Source: Syntrophus sp034006265 (GTDB taxonomy: Bacteria; Desulfobacterota; Syntrophia; Syntrophales; Syntrophaceae). Taken from it: a stretch of DNA of 21,137 nt. Below the pieces are notes generated by a model. It was not told where the DNA came from. It did not search any database and worked only from the letters and a program-made list of their open reading frames with translations. Location of the stretch: contig JAVETB010000044.1 in NCBI GenBank assembly GCA_034006265.1, positions 1 through 21,137 of the forward strand. The letters run 5' to 3'. The stretch's first letter is position 1. Every line of letters starts with the position of its first letter. Positions 1-7,144 of the stretch are shown here, one piece after another. Position numbers and translations under genes: made by a program.

Positions 1-1285
1 TGGCGTCGTCGTGGGTTGTGACCAGGGCCGCCGGGGCCTCCTCGATCCAGGCCCTCTGAAGGGTCCGGATATCCGCGGCATCTCCCACGACGTAGTTCTT
101 CGCGTCCTCGTGAACCCGGCGGGGGTTTTTCTCGATAATGATGTAGGGCATCTCCCGCTCCTTGAAGCGCTCCGCAATGGTGTGTCCGACACGGCCTCCT
201 CCGACGATGAGGACCGGGTTCACGGAAAGTTGGCAGATGTGATAAAAGGAATAAATCTCGTTGTAGGATGCGAGGTTCTCCTCCGATCCGGCGAGAACCA
301 GAACGCTGTTCGGATTGATCCGGCTTTTCGCGTGAGGGATCTCGAAATTGCCCCGTTCCCAGATCCCCACCACCGTCACTCCGAAATTCTCTCTCAGGCA
401 GCTTTCAGAGAGCGTTTTCCCTACCAGGGGAGTGCCCAGAGCGGGAAACTCGGCGATGATCAGCTCATCGAACCGGCTGATGATATTGGCCCGGCATTCG
501 CCGCCTATGGTCCAGGCCGCCAGGGAATTTCCCAGCATGTCGTAAAGCTGCAGGACCCTCGAACTGCCGGCCATGATGAGGATGTCTCCGGAATAGGGGG
601 AATCGGCGGTTGTGACGATCTGAACCTTCTCGCTCAGCTCTCGAACTGTGAAGGCGATATTCGTGTTGATCTCGTCGCGGTTCGTCGCAACGATGAGGGC
701 GGCGCGGTCTGCCCGCATCCTGCGATACGTCTCTGGATCATCGATGTTCCCCACGGCGACGCGAAAGCCTGCATCATAGAGCTGCAGCGCGCGGCCGAAA
801 TCCTCCTCGATAAGGACATAGCTCTTCCGGTGGTCCTTCAGCCTTTCAATGAGGGCGACCGTCACCGGATCGTAGCTGGTGATGATCACATGGTCTTTCG
901 TATCCGGCGGCAACTGGCTGGGGGCCCGGTTCCTCGTCTCCGCTTCAATCCAGGGGGCATAAAAAAACTTGATAAAGACAAAGGGAAGCAGGGTGAGAAA
1001 GAGAAAAACCCCTGAAAGAAGCACAAGAATGGAAAAGGTCCGCCCCAGGTCCGAATTGAAGGTTATGTCGCCGAATCCCAGGGTGGTCATTACCGTGAGT
1101 GTCCAGTAGAACCCTGTAATCCAGGAATGGTATTGCCCTTCATAGGCCATGAGGAAATGGAAGATAATGCTGTATAAAGTGACCAGAGCAACAAGCAGAA
1201 AAACGAACCGCAGGAGGAGCCGGATATTGCTTTTTGCGCTTTCACCCTGAAAATAGGTCGTCAGTATGGCCGGGCTGAACTTCAT
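1..1285 (-). CDS. Potassium channel with RCK (TrkA-N/TrkA-C) domains, 3' end outside the window
   Basis: Predicted inner-membrane K+ channel or K+ channel-like transporter with cytoplasmic regulatory domains. About 428 codons are visible and the frame is open at the left edge. Residues 22-45 are a hydrophobic helix. A pore region carries a filter-like TTLGFGD at 67-73 (TVGYGD is usual), followed by a second membrane helix at 83-108. Next comes an RCK-N domain (from about 123) whose nucleotide loop is degenerate (SYDPVT), an RCK-C/TrkA-C-like part around 235-320, and a second RCK-N domain starting with the canonical VLIVGGGRVG. The start is the ATG at 1285; its Shine-Dalgarno is weak (GGAG too far upstream) and no better in-frame ATG is visible. 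The upstream neighbour is divergent. The family call is firm; ion specificity is inferred from the filter. Confidence 0.88.
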   Translation of the reverse strand, partial: MKFSPAILTTYFQGESAKSNIRLLLRFVFLLVALVTLYSIIFHFLMAYEGQYHSWITGFYWTLTVMTTLGFGDITFNSDLGRTFSILVLLSGVFLFLTLLPFVFIKFFYAPWIEAETRNRAPSQLPPDTKDHVIITSYDPVTVALIERLKDHRKSYVLIEEDFGRALQLYDAGFRVAVGNIDDPETYRRMRADRAALIVATNRDEINTNIAFTVRELSEKVQIVTTADSPYSGDILIMAGSSRVLQLYDMLGNSLAAWTIGGECRANIISRFDELIIAEFPALGTPLVGKTLSESCLRENFGVTVVGIWERGNFEIPHAKSRINPNSVLVLAGSEENLASYNEIYSFYHICQLSVNPVLIVGGGRVGHTIAERFKEREMPYIIIEKNPRRVHEDAKNYVVGDAADIRTLQRAWIEEAPAALVTTHDDA

Positions 1286-1414
1286 GACGTATTGTCCGTT
1301 CTCCGTTTCATGGGCAGGAATCTCGAATGTCGCCACGGGCCGGTAACATCCTGTTCGGATGCTTCGGTTTCGCTCTCCCGCCCCGCATGGAAACACCCTT
1401 TATCATTAAGAAAG

Positions 1415-1443
1415 ACTATAGAAGAGGAAGGCTCCGCTGTCAA
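1415..1443 (-). promoter_or_regulatory. Sigma-70-type promoter for the potassium channel gene
   Basis: On the minus strand a perfect TTGACA (1443-1438) is followed by a 17-base spacer and TATAGT (1420-1415, 5 of 6 to consensus). It points at the channel gene and implies a leader of about 120 bases. A second TTGACA-like box lies at 1477-1472 without a convincing -10. The rest of the 1286-1558 divergent gap holds nothing else I recognise. Confidence 0.7.
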
Positions 1444-1558
1444 GGCGCAACGTCCGGGGGACATGGCCTGTCAAGGGGAATGGAATAGAATGGAGAAAGG
1501 CGGAGGGGGTGGGACCGGGGTGTTGTATCGAAAAAGACATGAACTTTCGTCTTGAAAT

Positions 1559-2695
1559 ATGCTAAAGATTTTCATGATGAAGATCAAATCCTTTGAATTC
1601 AACCTGCGCGAACTGGCCGGAGCGATGGGGGATTTTGGGACCCTCTTCCCCCTCGCCATCGGTTATATCTATGTCTGCGGTCTGAATCCTTCCGGCTTTC
1701 TGGTCATGATGGGGCTGGCCAACATCGTTACCGGTGTTGTCTACCGCCTGCCCATGCCCATTGAACCCATGAAAGTGCTGGCCATTGTGGCCATTGCGCA
1801 GCACTGGACGCCTTCCATGGTGTACGCTTCGGGCTTCGGCATGGGCCTGGTCTGGATTCTTTTTGCAGCCACGGACCTGGTGGGTCGGCTGGAAAAATGG
1901 ACACCGCCCTCCGTTATTCGGGGCATCCAGGCGGCGCTCGGAGTGATGCTGGCTATTGAAGCGATCAAGCTGCTGTCAACCGGATGGATCCTTGCCCTGG
2001 TCTCTCTCCTGATCGTTCTTGTCCTGAGGGAAAGCCGCCACGCTCCGGCTGCGGTGGTCCTGATGGCCCTTGGAATAGCCGTTATGTTTGCAAAGGGTCA
2101 GCTCCGGTACATTGCCGCTCCCGGGCTCACCCTGCCGACTTTGACGGCCTTCACACCCCGGGAAGTCTGGGATACGCTGCTGCTGGCGGGCTTTGCCCAG
2201 ATCCCGTTGACCGTCACCAACGCCACGATTGCCACCGCGGCCCTCCTTTCAACCTATTGGCCGGATCGCCCGGTATCGGTCAGGATGCTTTCCTGGAATC
2301 AGGGGATGATGAATACGATGGTGCCTTTTCTGGGGGGGATGCCGATGTGCCACGGTGCCGGCGGATTGGCCGGACAGTACTACTTCGGCGCACGGACCGG
2401 CGGCGCCAACATCCTGGAAGGGATCATTGAAATATTCCTTGGCCTGTTTCTTTCGGTGTCCATCGCCGGGCTTTTCTCGGTCTTTCCAGGCGCCATCATC
2501 GGCGCCATGATGTTCATGGTCGGGATCGAGCTCATGAAGTTCGCAAAAGATGTCCGCGTCGGAAAGGATCTGATTCCCCTGGGCGTCACCCTGGGGGTTT
2601 CCTTAAGCTCCAACATGGCTTGCGGTTTTCTGGCGGGTCTTGCAAGCCATTACCTGATGTCGACTGCCCTGAAAAAAAGAGCCGTCCGGCGGTAA
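1559..2695 (+). CDS. MOT1-type putative molybdate/sulfate transporter
   Basis: Polytopic inner-membrane protein of 378 residues matching the MOT1 family (putative sulfate/molybdate transporters). The N-terminal half has FNLRELAGAMGDFGTLFP and the signature LPMPIEPMK at about 64-72. The second half has the matching signature GGMPMCHGAGGLAGQY at about 259-274. Length and the two-repeat layout fit the family. The start is uncertain: ATGs at 1559, 1574 and 1577 are all in frame and none has a good Shine-Dalgarno. The gene converges on two moeA genes about 140 bases downstream of its stop, and molybdenum cofactor insertion there favours molybdate (or tungstate) over sulfate as substrate. That substrate choice is inference. 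No clear bidirectional terminator is visible at 2696-2835. Confidence 0.87.
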   Translation: MLKIFMMKIKSFEFNLRELAGAMGDFGTLFPLAIGYIYVCGLNPSGFLVMMGLANIVTGVVYRLPMPIEPMKVLAIVAIAQHWTPSMVYASGFGMGLVWILFAATDLVGRLEKWTPPSVIRGIQAALGVMLAIEAIKLLSTGWILALVSLLIVLVLRESRHAPAAVVLMALGIAVMFAKGQLRYIAAPGLTLPTLTAFTPREVWDTLLLAGFAQIPLTVTNATIATAALLSTYWPDRPVSVRMLSWNQGMMNTMVPFLGGMPMCHGAGGLAGQYYFGARTGGANILEGIIEIFLGLFLSVSIAGLFSVFPGAIIGAMMFMVGIELMKFAKDVRVGKDLIPLGVTLGVSLSSNMACGFLAGLASHYLMSTALKKRAVRR

Positions 2696-2835
2696 CGTCG
2701 GCGTCGCTAAAAGCGTTCGCTTCGGCACGGCATGGATCCGCCTGGCATCATCTTCCAGGGTCCGTGAGTTCAAGCCCTGCCCGTATCCTGCCCAGGGGTG
2801 CGGTGCGACCGTGTTATTGCCGCATCAGAACTGGA

Positions 2836-4794
2836 CTACAGCTCGATGACGATGTTCCCCATGGAGGTCATGTCATAGCCCGGCAGCTCGCTCATGGCTT
2901 TGCGCAGGACCGGACCGTGGATCAGGTCGAACAGCGGCTTCAGCAGAGGGCTTTCGTAGTGAATGCGGGGAATGACCAGGTCGTACCTCTCCTTCTCAAA
3001 GGGGATAAAATCAAGCTCAAGGGCGTGCGCCGCTGCGGCAATGCCAAGTCCACAGTCCGCTGCGCCCGATTGAACGGCAACGGCAACCGCCAGGTGAGTG
3101 TACTCCTCGCGCCGATAGCCTTTTACCTCTTCCGGTTTCATTCCCAGCCTGTTCAGGTGGTAGTCAAGCAGAACCCTGGTGCCGGCTCCGCGCTGGCGGT
3201 TGACAAAACGCACATCGTCCCGCGCCAGATCCGCCAGCCCTCTGATTCCCTTTGGATTGTCCGGTGCGACGATGAGCCCCTGCTCCCGATGCATGAACGT
3301 CATCACCACGACGGGAGTACTGGGCAGATACTTCCTGACATAGGCAATATTGTATTCGCCCGTTGACGGATCCAGGAGGTGTGAACCGGCGAGATGCGAA
3401 TCTCCCCTCCGCAGGGCCGTCAGTCCGCCGAGACTGCCGGCGTTGGCGCTCGAAAAGAGCAGACCGTCGTCTGCCAGGTATTGGGCCAGGATGTCCAGGC
3501 AGAGATCGTGACTGCCGATGTGGACGATGGTGCGGTCGATATCGGCCGGATCACGGTACAGCTCCACGGTAACCTCCTGTCCGGCCTCGACGCCTTCCGA
3601 AAATCTGGGGATGCGGACAATTCCGTCCGCGCGGACCAGGGAGGTGATGACGCCCGCTCCACGGGACAGGGGCGCAGCCACGGTTCGTTTTCCAACCCGT
3701 CCGACGGTCACCCGCACCCATTCATCTTCACCCATGGGCGAGAGAAGCTTGCGGCTGATGACCGCTTTGAGCCCGGGCTTTTCCCGCTGCGGCAACCCGA
3801 GCCAATGGGATATCAAGGGCTCCACGAATATTTCCCCGGTGAGGGCGCAGGAGACGGGATAGCCGGGCACGCCGATGATGGGCGTCCGGCGATCCGTCAC
3901 GGTGCCGAGCACGACGGGGTGCCCGGGGCGTATCGCCACGCCGTGAACGAGGAGGGCCCCCAGTTCCTCGACAATGCTCGCCGTGAAGTCTTCGCTCCCC
4001 GCCGATGATCCGGCATTGACGAGGATGAGGTCATGAGTGGCCGCCGCTTCCCTCACCGTATCCCTGATGCGTTCGTAATTGTCGACGACAATCGGGTAAC
4101 GCGTCGGTTCACCGCCCCACTGGCGCACCTGGGAAGCCAGTACAAGGGAGTTGTATTCGATGATGTCACCGGATTTGAGGCCTGACTGCGCGGCCTGTTC
4201 AACCGTCACCAGTTCGGTTCCTGTCGGGATAACCGCCACGCGCGGCCGCCGCCGGACGCTGACCGTTGCGTGTCCGCAACCGGCAAGGGCTCCCAGATCC
4301 ACCGGTTTCAGCAGATGATTGGCCGGAAGCACAAGTTCGGTGGCAACCATATCCTCGCCCATGGGTCTGACGGCAGTCCATGGTGCGACGCCGGCCAGGA
4401 TCTCGATGAATTCGCCGGCGGCGCCTTCGTCAACGTGCTGTGTATGCTCGATTTGGATGACGGCGTCTGCCCAGGAAGGGATCGGGTCTCCGGTATCGAC
4501 GTATTCCGTCTGCCTTTCGGGGCCGATCCTGAGCCGCTTCGGCGCCGTTTCCGTAGCGCCGAGGGTGTCCGCCGAACGGACGGCATAGCCATCCATGGCA
4601 CTGGCGTGATATCCCGGCGATGAGAGGGCGGCCCATACGGGCGCCGCTGTGACTCGCCCAAGGGCTTTTTCCAGCGGCAGCTCCTCGCCGGGAAACCTGG
4701 CCCACGCTCCGGAGCTTTCCATGGATGCGATAAATCGGCGCCAGGCCTCATCCAATGGAATATCTTCGAGATAAAATTTTCTGTTCTTGCTCAT
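2836..4794 (-). CDS. moeA: MoeA fused to a C-terminal PBP-like (substrate-binding) domain
   Basis: Molybdopterin molybdenumtransferase-type protein carrying an extra domain. Residues 1-415 are MoeA: SAMDGYAVRSADT at about 65-77, VIPTGTELVT at 188-197, NAGSSAGSEDF at 260-270 and GVPGYPVSCAL at 308-318. Residues about 423-652 are a periplasmic-binding-protein-like domain of the kind annotated next to MoeA in anaerobes; it has no signal peptide and contains VNRQRGAGTRVLLDYHL near 531. It probably binds molybdate or tungstate, or senses the cofactor state (inference). I chose the ATG at 4794 because GGAG lies 6 bases upstream; an in-frame ATG at 4821 would give 661 residues. It follows the first moeA by about 30 bases and is certainly co-transcribed. 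Tandem MoeA paralogues in anaerobes are often discussed as a Mo/W division of labour. Confidence 0.9.
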   Translation of the reverse strand: MSKNRKFYLEDIPLDEAWRRFIASMESSGAWARFPGEELPLEKALGRVTAAPVWAALSSPGYHASAMDGYAVRSADTLGATETAPKRLRIGPERQTEYVDTGDPIPSWADAVIQIEHTQHVDEGAAGEFIEILAGVAPWTAVRPMGEDMVATELVLPANHLLKPVDLGALAGCGHATVSVRRRPRVAVIPTGTELVTVEQAAQSGLKSGDIIEYNSLVLASQVRQWGGEPTRYPIVVDNYERIRDTVREAAATHDLILVNAGSSAGSEDFTASIVEELGALLVHGVAIRPGHPVVLGTVTDRRTPIIGVPGYPVSCALTGEIFVEPLISHWLGLPQREKPGLKAVISRKLLSPMGEDEWVRVTVGRVGKRTVAAPLSRGAGVITSLVRADGIVRIPRFSEGVEAGQEVTVELYRDPADIDRTIVHIGSHDLCLDILAQYLADDGLLFSSANAGSLGGLTALRRGDSHLAGSHLLDPSTGEYNIAYVRKYLPSTPVVVMTFMHREQGLIVAPDNPKGIRGLADLARDDVRFVNRQRGAGTRVLLDYHLNRLGMKPEEVKGYRREEYTHLAVAVAVQSGAADCGLGIAAAAHALELDFIPFEKERYDLVIPRIHYESPLLKPLFDLIHGPVLRKAMSELPGYDMTSMGNIVIEL

Positions 4795-4824
4795 TCCTTT
4801 CTCCAATTTCCCATAGTCCATTCT

Positions 4825-6057
4825 TCAAAACAGCTCGACAACAACGAGTTCACCCTTGTGCAATCCATTGGAATCGAGGGGCACGCATACCATCCCCTCA
4901 GACTTGACCAGGGTATAGATCAGATTCGATTTGCCGAAGACCGGCTCCGCCCAGAGATCGCCTTCACGCTCTTCCAGCCTCACCTGGATATAGTCTTCGC
5001 GCCCTGGAACCGAGGAGATGTTGTGGGTCAGCCTGGCCGTCATCCGCCCGCGGGCAGGTGGATATTTCGTTCCCTGCATTCGCCGGAGCAGGGGCGTCAG
5101 GAAGAGCCCGGCAACCACCATGGCACTGACGGGGTTGCCGGGCAGTCCGATGGCCGGCTTGCCGTTGCAGATGCCCAGAATCGTCGGTTTTCCCGGCCGA
5201 ACGGCGACTCCGTGCACCAGGACGCCCGGTTTGCCCAGCGCATTGATGACATCGGCCGTCAGATCGCGCGTGGAAACGGAGGACCCCGCGGAAATGACCA
5301 GGAGATCCGAAGAATTCAATGCGCTGCGCGCTACGGAAAGCAGCGAATCGTAGGTGTCTTTGATGATCCCCTTCAGCAGGGGAACCCCCCCTGAGCGGGT
5401 GACAAGGCCGGCAATGGCATAAGAGTTGATATCCCTTATCTGTCCCGGGCCCGGTGTCTGTTCCGGAGGGACAACCTCATCGCCTGTGGAGAGAATCGCC
5501 ACCCGTGGAGCGGCAGCCACCCGCACGCGGGTGATGCCCAGGGCCATCAGGCCTCCGAGGTCCTGCGGCCGGAGGATATGTCCGGCGTCAAGCAGGGGCT
5601 CGCCCTCTTTCACATCCTCGCCGACTTGAATCATGTTCTCCCCCGGCGCAACGGCGCGCAGCACTTCGATGTTTGCCTCATCGAGCTTCTGCGTCCGTTC
5701 CACCATGACGACGGCATCAGCGCCGGGCGGGATCATGCCGCCTGTATAAACGACCGCGGCCTGAGTCGGGCCGACGACCCCTTCGAATGTACGGCCCATC
5801 GGCACTTCGCCGATTACGCTGAGATACGCAGGCAGCGATTCTGTCGCACCGAAGGTGTCTTCGGCGCGAACGGCATAGCCGTCCATCGTGCTGCGGGGAA
5901 ATGAGGGGAGGGAAGACGGAGCCGTCAATTTCTCGCAAAGTGTGCGGTCAAGCGCTTCAGCCGTTGCGAGATCCTCGTTCCTGACTTCGGGGCCAAGATG
6001 GTCAAGCAGCGCTTTAAGCGCCTCTCCAGGGGGAAGCACCTTGAACATTTCCAGCAT
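4825..6057 (-). CDS. moeA: Molybdopterin molybdenumtransferase MoeA
   Basis: Inserts molybdate into adenylylated molybdopterin in the last step of molybdenum cofactor synthesis (family role). It has 410 residues, the normal MoeA length. Motifs are STMDGYAVRAEDT at 56-68, LSTGDEVVPP at 189-198, SAGSSVSTRDLTADV at 256-270 and IGLPGNPVSAMV at 303-314, followed by the small C-terminal domain ending VVVELF. The start ATG at 6057 is supported by AAGGAG six bases upstream. It is first in a two-gene operon with the MoeA-PBP fusion, and a promoter sits about 33 bases upstream of the start. No Moco riboswitch was recognised in the leader, although this was a visual check only. Confidence 0.94.
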   Translation of the reverse strand: MLEMFKVLPPGEALKALLDHLGPEVRNEDLATAEALDRTLCEKLTAPSSLPSFPRSTMDGYAVRAEDTFGATESLPAYLSVIGEVPMGRTFEGVVGPTQAAVVYTGGMIPPGADAVVMVERTQKLDEANIEVLRAVAPGENMIQVGEDVKEGEPLLDAGHILRPQDLGGLMALGITRVRVAAAPRVAILSTGDEVVPPEQTPGPGQIRDINSYAIAGLVTRSGGVPLLKGIIKDTYDSLLSVARSALNSSDLLVISAGSSVSTRDLTADVINALGKPGVLVHGVAVRPGKPTILGICNGKPAIGLPGNPVSAMVVAGLFLTPLLRRMQGTKYPPARGRMTARLTHNISSVPGREDYIQVRLEEREGDLWAEPVFGKSNLIYTLVKSEGMVCVPLDSNGLHKGELVVVELF

Positions 6058-6089
6058 AACGGCTCCTTGGCAGATCCTTTTGGTCCTAA

Positions 6090-6117
6090 TCTATATGACA
6101 TCTTCCACACATGTCAA
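6090..6117 (-). promoter_or_regulatory. Promoter of the moeA operon with an internal dyad
   Basis: On the minus strand TTGACA (6117-6112), a 16-base spacer and TATAGA (6095-6090) lie just upstream of the moeA start at 6057. The spacer contains the inverted repeat TGACAT-N9-ATGTCA (6116-6096), a plausible operator overlapping the -35 box. It does not look like the E. coli ModE box, so the regulator is unknown. Confidence 0.6.
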
Positions 6118-6436
6118 TCATTACTGAAAGGCCTGCCTGTCGGTTCGAGAGAGTCCGGAAGGCCGCTGCAGCCGTCACACCCTCAAGAAAAAATTTGGTT
6201 TATCCGGCAAGAAGACATAGGACTTCAGGGTTGCGCACGTAAAGCTCTCTTCGCAGATATTCGGCATGGCTGTAGCCTGCCGCCATTTCGGAAGTTCAGC
6301 GAAAGGCTTAGTTCTGGAGAGCCGTTGCGCATCAACCCTCATATCCGAAGGTTCATTCAGGCATAGGGCATCCACATTGCTGCCTGCGTCCATAACCGCC
6401 GAATCGCGGGTTGAAATACGATCAATTTTTAAGAGA
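6118..6436 (-). other. Gene-poor stretch between the small-gene operon and moeA
   Basis: No convincing gene here. A 72-codon open frame (6175-6393, minus) has no Shine-Dalgarno and no recognisable motif, so I do not call it. An imperfect hairpin (arms GGCCT 6130-6134 and AGGCC 6160-6164, plus CGG/CCG inside) could weakly terminate the upstream operon but lacks a clean T-run. The rest is featureless to my eye. Confidence 0.4.
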
Positions 6437-6751
6437 TTACTTTCTCTCCGCGCCGTCTTTTTCCGCTTTGCGTTTTTCCATCAATTCGTAATACTCTCCA
6501 TACATTTTCAGAACGGCACGTTCATAATCTCTTACGCTATTTTCAGGAATGTAATTCACTTCTCCCAATTGATGAATAAGATATTTCCCTGTTGCAGAAT
6601 CAGGAATATATCCTTCCGTGTAGGCATGTGTGAAAATGTTGTTCAAACCGGTTACATTGACCTTGGAACCATCGGGAAAGAATACGGCACGGTATTCTTG
6701 AGGTTCTCCCGGTCATCAAAAACAGGGACCTAGACTGATTTGTGGCGACAT
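6437..6751 (-). pseudogene. Small operon gene with two adjacent in-frame TGAs: selenoprotein candidate or double-frameshift remnant
   Basis: An ideal AAGGAGG lies 6-7 bases before ATG 6751. From there one frame runs 104 codons to TAA, broken only by TGA TGA at codons 12-13 (6718-6713). It starts MSPQISLGPCF and, after the TGA pair, continues PGEPQEYRAVFFPDGS. The later part is clearly protein-like (VNVTGLNNIF, then NYIPENSVRDYERAVLKMYG) and ends in a charged helix. Reading 1: Cys-x-Sec-Sec, supported by the hairpin at 6673-6711. Reading 2: one extra base near CTAGG and one missing near AAGAA; the alternative frame then gives VPVFDDRENLKEYRAVF, which looks more natural and has 7 of 11 G/C third positions against 2 of 11. 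It resembles small conserved proteins of anaerobes that I cannot name with certainty. A downstream TTG (6646) could start a 69-residue product. Function unknown; it is last in the MarR-permease operon. Confidence 0.5.
6673..6711 (-). other. SECIS-like hairpin directly after a TGA TGA pair
   Basis: As RNA on the minus strand, one base after the second TGA: lower arm CGGGA (6711-6707), a 7-base bulge, upper arm AAGAAUAC (6699-6692), hexaloop CGUGCC (6691-6686), upper arm GUAUUCUU (6685-6678), lower arm UCCCG (6677-6673). The 8-bp upper stem is perfect. The apical loop begins 22 bases after the TGA and has a G in its first two positions, which fits the bacterial SECIS consensus as I remember it. 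It could instead be a quasi-palindrome within a decayed coding sequence. Confidence 0.45.
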
Positions 6752-6802
6752 CGTTGACCTCCTTATGCAATAAAAAATATTTTCAATGTTTTCTACAGGC
6801 AA

Positions 6803-7093
6803 TCAAGCTGCAAGCAGCTCTGCCGCAGCCGACAGACCCGCTTGAATAATGAGCTTTTCCGGTATTTCCTCAAACGTTTGGTTACCCACGGAAATGGTTC
6901 TGCAATGAGAACCGGCACAGACATCATAGCCGGGACGTTGCTCCACCTCCGTTCCAATCCATTTTCCCGACAAAAATTTTTTCTGAAAACGTCCGGAATG
7001 TCAACAGCCATTTTGTATTACTCTTCCGGCGTATACGAAATCCGGTTCCGGGTGATTGGCGCGAATATATCACCGCTGCTTCGCTCGTCCCAT
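6803..7093 (-). pseudogene. Small Cys-containing operon gene with two in-frame TGAs: selenoprotein candidate or decayed gene
   Basis: AAAGGAG stands 3 bases before ATG 7093, about 50 bases after the permease stop. One frame runs 96 codons to TGA 6805, broken only by TGA at codons 8 (7072-7070) and 31 (7003-7001). Between them it reads RANHPEPDFVYAGRVIQNGC, so the second TGA would give Cys-Sec. After it come KFLSGKWIGTEVEQRPGYDV, C59-x4-C64, and a helix FEEIPEKLIIQAGL. Competing reading: an extra T before GATATA, a TAA at 7019-7017 and an indel in the A6T5 run at 6985-6975. The other frame there gives DIFAPITRNRISYTPEE, then MAVDIPDVFRKN, with about 62% G/C third positions against 43%. The part from codon 41 on is coding in either case. 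I do not recognise the family. A cysteine-bearing partner of the adjacent thiol-metal permease is the simplest role (inference). Confidence 0.5.
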
Positions 7094-7144
7094 GTTCTCC
7101 TTTCCGCCCTCATAGAACCGCTCCCGTTGGATGGAACCGCAGCG

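Noticed and set aside
11..1015. Long plus-strand open frame of 334 codons
   Set aside because: It is the antisense of the potassium channel gene. Only the minus strand shows pore and nucleotide-binding motifs and a promoter.
6130..6164. Hairpin upstream of the moeA promoter as terminator or Moco riboswitch
   Set aside because: Pairing is imperfect, no T-run follows, and I could not match conserved riboswitch elements by eye. Covariance-model search would decide.
6175..6393. Minus-strand open frame of 72 codons between the small genes and moeA
   Set aside because: No Shine-Dalgarno, no motif, and not clearly protein-like.
7020..7072. SECIS element after the first TGA (codon 8) of the gene at 6803-7093
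   Set aside because: Only a 5-bp stem with loop CCGGA is visible and it lacks G in the first two loop positions, so this TGA is the weakest part of the selenocysteine reading.
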